In this document: piece by piece, positions 10,571 to 25,500 of the stretch
Layout: every line of letters starts with the position of its first letter
Numbering within the stretch: position 1 is the first letter of the stretch
Origin: Chitinophaga sp. HK235
GTDB taxonomy: Bacteria; Bacteroidota; Bacteroidia; Chitinophagales; Chitinophagaceae
Reading direction: 5' to 3'
Assembly (NCBI RefSeq): GCF_018255755.1
Contig: NZ_CP073766.1
Span: 1,240,001-1,304,000, forward strand
DNA: 64,000 bases
Made by a program: the position numbers and the translations under genes
The notes under the pieces: generated by a model
The model's database searches: none
The model's input: the letters and a program-made list of their open reading frames with translations, nothing else
What the model was told of the DNA's origin: nothing

Positions 10571-13500
10571 TTATATTTCATAAGTTTCAAATTCTGTGCG
10601 GGAGCCTGTTTCCGGGCTTCCTGTCATCGCCATTACATATTCCGCCAGCCGGACCACGTTCCTGCATTCAAACACTGTACTGACTGATACATTTATGTTG
10701 TATACATCCTTGATATGAGCTATCACTCTTACTGCCAGCAGTGAATCGCCCCCCACCTCAAAGAAATCATCTGCAGTTCCTATCCGGTCTGTTGACAGTA
10801 ATCCCTGCCATATATCCAGCAATGTTTGTTCTACTTCGTTGGAAGGCGCCACGTATATATTGTGCTGTACTTCAGGGTCCGGCAACGCCTTCCGGTCTAT
10901 CTTACCATTGGCAGTAAGCGGCAGTTTTTCCATTGCGATAAATAAAGACGGGATCATATATTCCGGCAGTTTAGCGGAGAGAAATGCTGCTATTTCTTCT
11001 TTGTCGAAATTGTTCCTGGCCACCACATAACCGATCAGGCGCTTATTCCCGTTGCTGTCTGTGCTGACCGACACCACTGCCTGATCCACTAACGAACATT
11101 GCTGCAACGTTTGCTCTATTTCGCCCAGTTCTATACGGTACCCGCGGATCTTCACCTGTTCATCTCTGCGGCCCAGGTATTCTATATTACCATCGGGCAG
11201 CCACCTACCGATATCTCCTGTTTTATACATCCTTGAGCCAGGCGTCGCATCAAACGGATTAGCAACAAATTTTTCCCGGGTCAGCTCATCCTGGTGCAGG
11301 TAACCACGGGAGACACCTTTTCCGGATACGCAGATTTCACCCCAGACACCAACCGGACATAACTGCTGCTCCTTGTTGATGATGTAAACAATGGTATTAT
11401 TTACAGGGATACCTATTGGAGGTATTGCATCTTTGTCTTTCTCTGATAATTCATAATAGGTTGTGATTACACTATTCTCTGTAGGCCCGTAGTTGTTAAA
11501 TAACCTGCATGTTAAACCGGTTATATCGGTCGGACCGAGTCTGTCACCACCAGTAAGCAGATATTTAAGCGCAAGTGGTTTATTTCTTATTTGTCTTATT
11601 ACATCTCCGAAGATGGCGGTAAAAACAAGACTGTGTGTGATCTCATGCCGGGTGTATATTCGTTCGAGACCATGAGGTGAAGATCGTACCGTATCATCCA
11701 GCATGAATACAGTGGCGCCGCTACACAAATGCGGCCACACTTCCCAACCAAAAACATCGAAGCCTACCCCGGTAACCACTGTTGCCCTGGCTGATGATGT
11801 AACATCATAAGCCTTCGTATACCAGTGAACCATGTTCATCAGGCCCTTATGTGCAATCATCACTCCTTTGGGATTACCTGTTGATCCGGAAGTATAAATT
11901 ACATTTGCCAGCTGCTCTTCATCCAGAGGTATTCCCGTCTCCGTTACCGGATAGGCAATAGCATCATCCGGTACAATTATTTTTACAGGTGTTTCCCGCT
12001 CTGTAAGATCCAGTATAATATCATTGCTGGTAATAATTATTTCTGCACCGGTATCGGTCAGCATATAGTTGATACGTTCCGGTGGATAGGCCGGATCAAT
12101 AGGCACATAGGCGCCGCCTGCCTTTATAATTCCCAGCATAGCTACGACGATCTCCGGGGATCGCTCCAGGCATACCGGCACCAGCGTTTCTTTCTGTACA
12201 CCAAGACTGCGCAGGTAATGTGCCAGCTGATTGGACCGTTCGTGTAGCCGGGCGTACGACCATTGAGTTTTCCCGTATACAAGAGCAATTGCATCAGGAT
12301 TAAGATGCGCCTGTTTTATAATCTGATCTGCAATTGTATCCCCGCTGTTATATACTACTTGTGTATTATTGAATATATTCAGTATCCGATGCTGTTCTTC
12401 TGGTGTCAGTAACGATATGGCTCCAAGCGTATCAGTTCCGGGGGAAGCTATCTGTAGCAGCACCTGCCTGAAATGAGCAGCTATGGCCTCCGCGTAGGCA
12501 GCCGGCAACATTACCTCATTATAGGTGAACCTGATTTTTATTTCCTCTGTAGCGCCTATAGTGATACTTAACGGGTAACTGATCCGCTCCTTCACTGCAA
12601 CATTTTCTATCTGTAATTGCAGTGGCCGGGAAGTGTTTTCTCCTTCCGGATAATTCTCAAATACCAGCACGCTGTCAAACATATCGCCGGTGACAGCTGT
12701 CTCACGCTGAATTTCATTGAGATTGAAGTATTGGTAAATCCGGCTCTGCAACTGTTGCATCTGGATATCCCGCAACCACTCCGTTATATTCCTGCCTGTG
12801 TCTACCTTCATATGCAGGGGCAGCGTATTGATGTATAGGCCAACGCGTTGCTCTACTCCAGGCAAATTATCCGGCCGGCCAGACACTGTTACGCCGAATA
12901 CCACATCTTCGCGTGAAGTATAACGGTATAAAAGGTATGCCCATACTCCCTGCATTAATGTATTCAATGTGATACGATGACGTTGGGTATATTTTTTTAA
13001 ACTGGCAGTAGTAGCTACATCCAGTTTGAATGCAGACACGGCAGGCGCGCCGGCATCGCTGCTACTATCGGACGCCGTGGTAGTGAATGGCAGCAGGCAT
13101 CCTTCATTCAGGCCTTCGAGGTAGCGGCGCCAGTATGACTTTGCAACGTCCTTATCCAGGCGCTCCTGGTAACGGATATAGTCTTCGTACCGATCTTCGG
13201 TTACCTCCGGTAATGCTGCTCCGGTTGCCAGCAATGCATATGTGTCCAGCAATTTCTCCACCAGCAGCGAAATAGACCAGCCATCCAGCAGAATATGATG
13301 GAATGTCCATAGCAGCCAGTAACGATCGCCCTCCAAACGGATCACGCTTATCCGCATCAGCGGCGCTGCCGCCAGATCAATTCCTTTAGCGCGGTCAGCT
13401 GCTTCATAGGCTGTCAGGGCCTGTTGTTGCTCTTCTCCGGTCATCCCGCGGTAATCAAGCACAGTCAATGGTAATGTAACATCGCGGTATACACATTGCA

Positions 13501-16500
13501 CCGGCACCTTCAGTTCATTATGATAGAAGGCGCTCCTTAAAACAGTGTAACACTGCATCAGATGCTCCCAACTTTGCAGGAATGCAGTTTCCTTCAGGCC
13601 TATCAGTTCACCCGACAATTGCTCTGTATAAATACCTGCCTGCCTGTTGTACAATGCATGGAACAACATTCCCTCCTGCAGATTGCTTAACCGGTACAAA
13701 CCTTGGATCTGCGCTCTTCTCGGCTTACCATTGTAAGGAGCATCTAAAAACCTGTCCAGTTCTTCAATACTTACTTCGTTACCGAGACCATAATCAGCAG
13801 GTGTAAAAACAGTACCGGTTACTGCCTGTTCTGTACAGTGATCGATGAGGGTATTGAGGAAAGACAAAAAAGTATCCGTCAGTTTTTCGATAGTGCCGGC
13901 TGTATAATGTGGTTTGCTGAATCCCCAGCGGAATATCAGTTCTCCGTTATACACGCTGCAAGTCACCATCAGCTTATACCGTATGGGAAAGCCTTCTCCT
14001 ATACCGGCTCCGGTGGGTTCTGTCGCAACATGTATTATTCCGTCCTGCTCTGCGACGTTATCTGTCTGCCCGAGGTAATTGAATACAATATCCCATGCGT
14101 CACCGGTCTGCAGGAAATCTTCCCGGTTAATATACTTCAGCACCCCGTAGCCGATGCCTTTGTCTACTATTTTACGCAGCTGTTCTTTTACTGATTTCAG
14201 TTGTTCTCCCCAACCACTATCCGCCTTCATTTCCAATGATACCGGATACATGTTGGTAAACCAGCCTACTGTATGACTGGTGTCTATATCAGGAACAATA
14301 TGATCTTCTCTTCCATGACTTTCCAGTCCGATTGACACTTTATGATGCCCGCTCCATGCCAACAAAGTAAGGGCCAATGCGCATAGCAGCACATCGTTGA
14401 TCTCGGTATGATAGGCACGGGGAACTTCCTGCAACAGGCGCTGTGTCTGTAAGGCATCAAGGCGGATGTGGAGATCTTCCATATCTGCTATTGTCACAGT
14501 GCCTTCATATTCAGTATCCACCGGCAAACGGACGTGATCTTTAACTACCTGTTCCCAGTACGGTATCTGACCCAATAACCTCGGACGGCTGCCATAAGCG
14601 GCCAATGCCTCATACCATTGCCTGTATGAGCTTCCTTTTCTGCCCAATACCGCTTCGGAATTATCGCTTTCATCTTTCAGCAGCAAATGCAGATCATCAA
14701 GCAGGATACGCCAGGATACACTATCTATCGCCAGATGATGTACCACGAGCAATAAACGGTTATGTGACTCAGCAGCCGGCGTTAATAATAACACGGCCCG
14801 TAACATAAGTCCTGTTGCCGGATTTGTGGTATGCTGATAAATATCTGCATATCCTGCAATAACAACCGACAAATTCTTAACTGGTAACGGTTGTAAATCC
14901 ACTATCTCCAGTTTACCGCCATCTTCTGTGTATCGCTGTTCCCACTTGCCGTCCGCCCGCCTGTATGAAAACCGTAAAGCATCATGATACTGCAGCAAAC
15001 TGCTGACAGCAGCAGATAACCGCCCGGATGACACCCGTTTATCTACAGCCAGCAGAATACTCTGATTGAAATGTGTATCAGTGGGATTATCCAGATCAAA
15101 GTACCATTGTTGTATAGGCAGCAGGCCACTGTTACCTGTCAATAAACCCTGCTCACCCACTATTTGCTGCGTTGTCTTACCTGTCAGTAACGTGGCTAAT
15201 TTAGCCACTGTCTGATACAGGAACAGATCCCGTGGATGCAGTTCATATCCTGCATGTCTGGCGCGGCTTATTACCTGTATGGTGATGATAGAGTCTCCAC
15301 CCAGTTCGAAAAAATTATCATGCAATCCTATGCGCGGCACTCCCAGTAAGTCCTGCCAGATGCCGGCAAGGTGTCTTTCTATTTCGGTGGCTGGAGCTTC
15401 ATACCGGTCTATACTGCTTTCACGCTGGTCTGCCCACGTACTCAGGAACTGCCGGTCAGCTTTACCGTTAGTAGTCAGCGGCAGCTTGGGTAATGGTACA
15501 AATTCTGCAGGGATCATGTATTCCGGCAACTGTTCCTTCAGGCGCCGGCGTATATCCTGATGCAACGATTCGCTGAAATCATTGAATAAAGGATTATTTC
15601 CTAACACCGCTGTTAAAGAATGCTGATGATCATAAGCTGAGGATACAAAGCCGGCAAAAGGTTCCAGCTCGATTAATAAATCTGTTTTCAGTGGATCTTC
15701 ATTCAATAAAAACCGATAATGATACCCATTCGATACTGCAGCCAGCAACAATTCATTTACACGGCTGCAATCACGGTCATCCTGCGCGATATATGCTGAC
15801 AGGTCGCCGGTTGAAGTAACAAAAGAATCCTTCAATCCTTTCTCCAGTAATATATCCATTTGCAGGCGCGGATTGGGCACGCCCTGCAACGCAACAACGG
15901 GGACCTTCCGATTCAGCGCACTGATAACATCCCCGCTGCCGGAAGCCTGCTCCCATTGCTGCCATTCCGGCTTCAGCACCGGTTGCTCAACTCCCACGTA
16001 AATGATCACCGTATAGCGATACAAAATCAGTTCATTGATATAATCGCCCTTCTTCCACTGTAAAGCAATGTGCGTGATTTCGGGAAACAATGTTTTCAGG
16101 TGATGGAAATATTCCGGTGCAAGACATAGTTCCTGTTCTTTCAACAAATCTCTGTTCACTTCCCACATAAATTCCTTCACACTATGCTTGTCCTGGAATT
16201 CAGGCAGCCTTACCCTGCTCCTGAAATGCTGTAGCAACCGATAGTCCCTTACATCGCCAATAATGATCTGTCCTTTCCCTTTCAGCAACGGGATGCTTGC
16301 CGCGATCACATCTGTCAGGTAATTCTCTCCCGGAAAATACTGTACAACAGAATTAAGCACAATAGTATCCACCACTTCATTTCCATCCAATGTTATCTCG
16401 TGGGCAGCGCAGGTTTTCAGCAGTGTAGACGGATATACTTTTCCTCCATTATCGATCCTGTTCCGGATCTTCCGGAGGGAGACGGCTGAAAAGTCTGTAC

Positions 16501-19500
16501 CGATGTACCGTTTTATATGTCCCGCAAGCGGATAATAGATGAGCCCTGATCCGCATCCTATCTCCAGTACATTTACAGGCTTATGCGACAGAATCACATC
16601 AAGAATATCCTGCTGCCACTCGCGCATCTCATCCGCAGCAATGGGGCTGCCGGTAAAGCTGTCGTTCCATCCTTCTATATTAAATTCTTCATCTGCAATA
16701 AACGCTTCTTCATTCTTTGTGTATTCCGTATCATACAGTTCTTTCCAGTTCTCTACCTGCTTCAGGAAGAGTTCCTGTTCTCTCCTCTTCACAGTTTGTT
16801 TATCCGGCACATAATAACTCACCAGCTTATTATTGCCTGCCTGTCCCGGTTTCATGACCACGCAACAGGCGGTTATGGCATCCTGCTGATTCAGCGTATA
16901 TTCCAGCTCTCCTAATTCCACACGGTATCCGCGTATCTTCACCTGATCATCCAAACGGCCAAGGTATTCGATATTACCATCTGATAACCATCTTGCTTTA
17001 TCTCCAGTCTTGTACAACCTGGCGCCTGCCACCTGGCTGAACGGATCTGCAATAAATTTCTGTGTTGTCAGTTCCGGGTTGTTCAAATATCCGCGCGCCA
17101 CACCGGGTCCGCCGATGCAAAGCTCACCTGCAGCACCCACTGGTACTGCATTGTCATATTCATCCAGAATATAGACAGTAACATTCGTCAGCGGCTTACC
17201 AATCGGTAATGCAGCGCTTTTATCGCGACTACCAGGAAGATAATGATAAGCAACTGCTGAAATGGTAGCTTCTGTAGGCCCATAGACATTGTAAAAATCG
17301 AGTTGTTTGTACCATTTCTCTGCCAGCTCTCTTTTACAAAGTTCTCCACCGGAAATCATCCTTCTGAGACTGTCATATTTACCAGGATTTATAGTAGCCA
17401 GAAACCCTGGAGTAGCTTCCAGGTGTGTTATCCGGGCATCTCTTAAAAACTGTTCAAACAAACGAATATCCAGCTGTATATCTGAAGGAGCAAGTACCAG
17501 TGCAGCGCCATTCAGGAGTGCAAAGAATATTTGCTCTACCGACGCATCAAAGCTGTAATTGGATAACAGCAACACGCGTTCATCGGATTTAATATCAAAT
17601 ATCTTACTCTGATGAACAATCAGATTGATCAATGACCGGTGTTCGATGAGAACTCCTTTCGGTTTGCCTGTGGAGCCGGAGGTATAGATAACATAAGCCA
17701 CATTCTCCTCTTTCAGGCGACTGGCAACCTTTGTTACAGGCTGGCGCGAAATATCCTCCCAGTCATCATCCAGTACTACTATCTCTATTTCACTCTCACC
17801 CTTTATACATAATTTACACAGGGTATTGCTGACCATAACCTGCGCTGCAATATCTTTCAGCATAAATGTTATCCTTTCAGCAGGAATGGATGGATCTATC
17901 GGAACATATGCACCACCGGCCTTCAGGATACCCAGTATCCCCACGATCATATCCGGAGTGCGGTCTATACACAAAGGCACCAACGTTTCTTCCTTCACGC
18001 CTTTCATTCTCAGGTAGTGTCCCAGCTGATTGGCGCGCTGGTCCAGCTGCCGATAAGTAAGAACCATATCTTCAAATACCAGCGCAACGGCATCAGGCGT
18101 GTTATTCACCTGCTCTTCAAACAGCCGCACAACTGATCTCTCTGTGCCGGAAGTACTGCTATTAAACCCAACCAACAGCTGCTGCTGCTCTGCATCACTC
18201 AGCATGCTGAGTGCGCCCATCGGCTTTTCGTGTGCATTGACGGCTGACCGTAACAATGCTTCGTAATGTTTTAACATCCCGTTTATTGTTTCCTGTTTGA
18301 ATAAATCAGTACGATATTCCATATCCAATCTCAACCCTTCCGGTTCTTCCGTTATCGCCAGTCCCAGATCTAACCTGCTGGTAGTATGCGGAAATATTTC
18401 CACCGACAGGGATACATCTCCCAGTCTTATTTCCGGCTCTTCCGGTGTGTTTTGCAATACGAACATCACCTGGAACAATGGGTTCTTATTTACATCCCGT
18501 TCACCCATCAGCATTTCTACAATTTTCTCAAAAGGCGCTTCCTGGTTATCATATGCTTCCAGCATAGTTTCTTTTACACGAAGTAACAGGTCTGCAAAAG
18601 AAGGGTTACCACCGAGGTCACTGCGCAAAACGAGCGAGTTCACAAAAAAACCGATCAACCCTTCTGTTTCCTGTTGCAACCTTGCCGCAATGGCGCCGCC
18701 GACGCATATATCTTTTTGTCCGCTGTAACGATACAGCAGGACTTTAAACGCTGCCAGCAGCGTCATGTACAACGTAACTTTAAATTGCCGGGACAGATTC
18801 CTGACATCTTCCGCCAACCCGTTATCGATCATCAATGTGACCAGCCCTCCCGCTGTTGTATTTACAACGGGGCGTTCATAGTCCAGAGGCAGGTCTAATG
18901 ACGGTACACCGGTGAGTTTTTTCTTCCAGTAGGTCAACTGTTTGTTTAATGCTGCTCCCTGCAGATGCCTGCGTTGCCAAAGGGCGTAATCTGCGTACTG
19001 TATGTTCAATGCTGGTAATATTGGCTCCCGGCCTTCCGTGTATGCATTATACAGCTCCACCAACTCCTTCACAATGATACTGGCGGACCAGCCATCGGAA
19101 GCGATATGGTGCAGGGTTACTACAAGGAGATGTACGTTTTCTTCGAGTACTACAAGGTGAGCGCGCAACATGTGGTCTTTTGACAGATCAAACGGCACAT
19201 CAATCAGTGATTTTATGTAGGCATTCTCATTACCGGCGCCTGCTCCTGAACTATCGGTGATGATCATCTGCCAGGATCCTTTATCAAGTACCTGCTGATA
19301 AGCATGACCTCCATTCTGGGATATTACGGTTCTCAGTACTTCGTGCCGGTTTACAATGGTCTGCAGCGCATTGCCCAGTGCGTTCCTGTTGAGATGGCCT
19401 TCGAGACGCAACACCGCCGGTATGTGATACTGCGTACTGCCTTCCAGCTGATCGATGAACCACAAACGTTCCTGGCTATACGAAAGCGGGATATGCTTTG

Positions 19501-22500
19501 GTCTTTCAGCAGCTGTTATTGCAGGCAGCAACAGCTTCCCGGAACGTGTTGTTATCAGTTCGCATAACGATGCAATGGTGGGGGATGAGAAAATATCACT
19601 TACAGACAAGTCTGTCTGCAATGACTTTTTGATGGCTGATAACAGGCGTACAGCCAGCAAAGAATGGCCACCGAGGGTGAAAAAGTCGTCGTATATGCCT
19701 ATTCCGGTTACATCCAGCAGTGACTCCCAGATGGCCGCCATAGTTTTTTCTGTTTCACTACGGGGAGCTATATACGCAGATATTATCTGTACTGAAGTAT
19801 CAGGGGCCGGCAGGGATTTCCTGTCAATCTTTCCATTTACGGTCAGTGCCAGCTCCGGTACCCCGATGAGAAAAGATGGTAGCATATAATGAGGCAGGTG
19901 CTCTTTCAGATAGGCATCAATGCCTTTCTGGTCAAAATCCCCTTCCGGCACAACATATCCTATCAGGCGCTGGTTGCCATTTTCATCGGTATCAAATATC
20001 ACCACCGCTTGTCTCACCAGTGTACACCGTGTCAGCACCCCTTCTATTTCACCGAGTGCGATACGATACCCTCTTATCTTCACCTGGTCGTCCTCTCTTC
20101 CAAGGTATTCGATATTACCATCCGGCAACCATTTCGCTATATCTCCGGTACGATATAACCGCTCTCTCCCGCCATGAGCGGAAGATGCAGATACAAAGCG
20201 GTCTGAAGTCAACTCCGGAAGATGGAGATAACCACGCGCCACACCGCCGCCGCCTATATAGATTTCGCCGGCAATGCCTACCGGTGTCATTTTCAGGTTA
20301 CGATCGAAGATGTAAATTGCTGTGTTATCAATGGGTTTTCCAATGGGAATAGTATTGTTTTGAACATCAATAGGGTCTTGGGTATTGAACCGGTATATAC
20401 TGCATCCTACCGTTGCTTCCGTTGGACCATATTCATTAATAATTTCGATATCCCACTTCTTATCCAGCAAATACCGGAGCGCCGTCAATTGCAGCGCCTC
20501 TCCTCCCAACACCAGCTTTTCCGCCGGGTATTCAGCCGGATGGTTGTTCATGGCCACTTCAAGCAATGGCAAATGAGCCGGTGTTAATTTGATAAAATCG
20601 TATGGCGCATATTTCCAGAACAGGGGATCTTCAAATGCCGTAGCCTGATTGCCACTTCCCAGCACAATAGATTTTCCTGCCAGCAAAGGCATGAACAGCG
20701 CTGTGAGGGAGGCGTCAAAAGTATAGGACAGATGTAAATAACTGCCTGTACCTGTTTTATTTTCATTGAGATAGGCTGTCTTACTGTTGAGAAGATAATG
20801 CAGCAAATTTCCGTGCGCGACCATTACTCCTTTAGGAACGCCCGTACTGCCTGAAGTATAAATCACATAAGCCAGGTGATGCAGATCCGGCGTAACAGCA
20901 GGAGCAAATACAGGATAGTGATGGGTTGCATCTCCGTTTATATCCAGTATGAGAGTCTTGATGTTTGTCTGGTTATGCAGGGTCTGATGGGTCTTGCGAT
21001 TAGTGATAACAACAATTGCCGCTGTATCTTTCAACATGTATTCCAGGCGTGCCGGAGGCAGCCCCGGGTCCAGTGGTACATATGCAGCTCCTGCTTTCAG
21101 TACACCCAGTATCCCTATTATCATTTCCACCGACAAATCCATGCAAAGCGGCACCAATGTTTCTTCCTTCACCCCGCTGGCGATGAGGTAATGCGCCAGC
21201 TGATTGGCCCGTGTATCGATGTCCCTGAAAGAGAAAGAACCTCCCGCTGTAATGACAGCAGTTGTATCAGGTATATTTGTTACCCGCTCTTCGAACAGAC
21301 TGACAACAGTTTTCCCGGAATGTAATAAATTTTCTGTCGTTTGTCCTGCTGATATTGACAACAGGGTATGCTCTTCTTCAGCAGTCAACATTTCCAGGTT
21401 GTCTATTCTTTCATCGGGCGATTGGGCAACAGCTTCCAGCAACCGCTGAAAGTGGCGGATCATCCGGCGAATGGTATCAGCACTGAATAAGTCTGTGCTG
21501 TATTCTATATCTCCCCATAATCCGTTTTCTGTTTCACGCATGGAAACGGCCAGATCAAATTGTGCAGTGGAGTGCTCCACCTGCATTTCAGATACCTGTA
21601 GTTCATTTAAATACAACTCCGGAATGTCTGGGGTGTTCTGTAATGAAAACAATACCTGGAACAACGGACTTCTGCCTGCATCCCGTTCTTTCACCACTGC
21701 TTCCACTATTTTTCCGAAAGGCACTTCCTGATGTGCAAAGGCCTCCAGTGCCGTTTCTTTTATCTGCTGAAGCAAGCTGGAAAAAGAAGGGTTATCATGC
21801 AGATTACTTCTTAAAGTCAGCGTATTGATAAAAAATCCTATCAGTTCTTCGGTTTCCAGTTGTGATCTGCCTGACACCGGGCTGCCTACACAAATATCTT
21901 CCTGTCCGCTATACCGATACAACAATACCTTGAATGCCGCCAGCAGTGTCATATACAAGGTTCCCCCATACAGCCGGCCCAGTTGCTGTAACTCCAGCAT
22001 CACTGATTTACTGATATTGAAATTAATCACATCGCCGCGGGTACTTTGTAGAGCAGGCCTGGAATAATCTGATGGCAGTCGCAAGGTTGTTATACCAGAT
22101 AGTTTCTGCTGCCAGTAAGCCAGCTTTTCTTCCAATACGGGGCCGGACAAATGAGCACGTTGCCATATGGCGTAATCAGCATATTGTATACCGGGCGCCG
22201 GTAGCTGCACGCCATTCCCGACGGCATAAGCATTATACAACGTTGTCAGCTCCCGCACCAGAATGCCTAATGACCAGCCATCAGAAGCAATATGATGCAG
22301 CACTATTACAAGCAGGTGATCATCTTCCTGCGCAATCAGATGCGCGCGCAACATATGATCCGCCGACAAATCGAATGGCTCCTCAACCAATGCCTTTATA
22401 TGAGCAGAAACAGCAGCATGTGGTAACGTTCTTTCCGTCAGTCTGAGCCTCCAGGTATCTTTTCCAAGCACATACTGATAAGGCTGGCCATCCTTCGACC

Positions 22501-25500
22501 TGATCACTGTTCTCAATACTTCATGCCGGTTAACGATCTCCCTCAATGCATCATCGAGCGCCTTTATTTTCAGTGTGCCCTTCAGCCGCAGCACGGCAGG
22601 TCTGTTGTACTGTATACTCCCTTCCAGCTGATCGATGAACCACAAACGTTCCTGGCTATATGAAAGTGGGATATACTCCGGCCGCGTGTGGCTCTTTATT
22701 ACCAGCGCCAGCGTTGCTTCTGAGCGGTGCAGCAACTGCGCAGACAAAGCAGCGATCGTAGGATAATCAAAGATGTCTCCTATCGCGACTTCGGTCTGCA
22801 ACTTCTTCCTGATCGAGGAAATCAGCCGGATAGCGAGCAGGGAATGACCTCCCAGCGCAAAAAAATCATCATACAACCCTACCTGTTCCACTTTCAGCAG
22901 ATCTGACCAGATATCCGCCAGGTCCCGCTCTATGTCTGTTACCGGTGCCACATAACCTGATATGGACGAGGCCACATCATCTACCGGCAGGGAACGACGG
23001 TCTATCTTTCCGTTGGGGAGCTGCGGGAACTGCTCCATCACGACCCATGACGAGGGTACCATATAATCCGGCAATTGCTCTTTCAGATATGCTTCAAGGC
23101 TTGTTATGTCTGCATGGGAGTGCGGCTGCACATAGCCCACCAACCGGCTGTTTCCGCTGTTATCTTCGCGCACCTGCACCACTGCCTGTATAATATCCGC
23201 ATGCTGCATAATCACGTTTTCTATTTCCCCCGGCTCTACACGGTAACCACGGATTTTCACCTGGTTGTCTATACGCCCCAGAAAAACAACGTTGCCATCC
23301 GCCAGGTATTTCACCCGATCACCGGTGCGGTACAACTTCTCTGAGCCGGTCCTGAAAGGGTCATGTATAAACCGCTCAGTTGTCAGCGCCGCGTTATTCA
23401 GATAACCTTGCGCCACACCTTTGCCGCCTATGTATAATTCTCCTGGAATACCCACCGGACAGGGATTACCAACAGTGTCGAGTATGTATATATACGCCGA
23501 AGAAAATGGTTTGCCTATGGGGATGGTATCTTCATACAAACGCCCGTCCTCTACTATATGCAGTAGTTTTCCTATAGTCGTTTCCGTTGGGCCATAGTGA
23601 TTCACTACTGTGCATGCTGTGCCTGAACGGCGTATCTTTTCCACTACTGCAACTTCCAGCGCTTCTCCTCCGAAGATCAGCAGCTTTTCCGGCAGCAGCA
23701 GCGCATCTTCAGCGCATAATGCTTTCCAGTGCGAAGGAACTACTTTGATACAATCAATACGATGCTGATTAAAATATGCTTTAATTTTTTCTGCATCATT
23801 GGTCAGTGCTTTTGAAAGCACATGTAAAGTGCCCCCAACCGCCAGGGAGCTGTATATGACTGTGTTGCCCAGATCTGTGGCTATACTGGAGAGCAATCCG
23901 AAAGAACGACAGCTGTCAATATTCAGGCGGGCCTGAAGACCGGCCATATAATCTGTAATATTGCCGTGCGTCACCATCACTCCCTTGGGTTTACCGGTGC
24001 TCCCTGATGTATAGATAACATACAGCAGTTGATCAGCGGCAGGACATACGCCAGGCGCCTCAGTCGGGAAGCTGCTTATCTCTGCTGCATCATCATCTGT
24101 GGAAATGATCCCGCATGTGCCGGTTCCCGGCAATATGCTTTTGTACAGACTATTGCTGATGACAACAGTAGCTGCCGTATCGGTCAGTACGTATGCTATC
24201 CTTTCTGCTGGAAGGGTAGGTTCCAGTGGAACATAAGCTCCGCCAGCTTTCAATATCCCCAGTATGGCAACGATCATCTCTGACGAGCGCTCCATACAGA
24301 CCGGCACCAATGTCCCTGCACCAACCCCGTTGCTTCGCAGGTAATTGGCCAGTTGATTAGCACGTTCGTTCAGATGCCTGTAGGTGATCGTATTGTTTTC
24401 AGATATAAGCGCAATAGTGTTCGGGTGACGGACAGCCTGCTCTTCAAATTGCGTCAGAATTGATTTATCCGACAGGGGCAGATACTGCGCTTCCTTGTCA
24501 GACCCGTTCAGCAGCAACATTCTTTCATCAGAACGCAGCATATTCAGCGAGCTTATATGTGCAGCAGGTGCATCTACAGCAGCCCGCAGTAACACTTCAA
24601 AATGCCCCTGCAGACGGTCTATGGTATCCGGTGTAAACAGGCCGGCATTATATTCTGTGTATACATTTATACCTGTGGATGTTTCCTGAATAAAAAGAGT
24701 CAGGTCAAATTTGGATGTGGTCTGTTCAATCAGTTCCGGATACACTGTTGCTTTCCCTAATGCAATGCCGGCAATATCCAATCTGTTTTGCTGAACAAAC
24801 ATTACCTGGAATAGTGGGTTCCCTCTTTTGTCCCGTTCCTTTACCACTGCTTCCACCACCTTCCCGAAAGGAACATCCTGATGATCGAAAGCTTCCAACG
24901 TGGTTTGCTTTACCTGTTGCAGTAAGGATATAAAGGAAGGATCATTCCCAAGGTCACTGCGTAGCGTGAGCGTATTGGAAAAAAAGCCGACCAGTCCTTC
25001 CAGCTCTCTCAGCTGACGCCCGGCAGTTGAGCTTCCCACTACAATATCATCCTGACCACTGTACCGGTGTAACAACACTTTAAAAACTGCCAGCATGGTC
25101 ATGTACAACGTAGCATCCTGTTGCAGGGATAAGGCCCGTAACCGGGCAGACAGATCATTGTCCAGCACAAAAGAGGCGCTGCTTCCACTATAACGCTGAT
25201 CTGCCGGACGCTGATGATCCGAAGGCAGTTGCAGCATTGTTGCGCCTCTCAGTTTCTCTTTCCAGTACTCCAGTTTTCTTTCCAGCACCACGTTTATTAC
25301 CTCTGATCGTTGCCAGATAGCGTAATCCGCATATTGTACCGGCAAGTCCGGCAGCTGAAGCGTCTTTCCCGCCGTATGCGCATCATACAAGGTTACCAGC
25401 TCCTGTAATATGATTCCTGAAGACCAGGCATCTGAAACGATGTGATGCAATACCACCACCAGTACATGTTCCTCTTTATCCAGCACGATCAGATGTGCAC

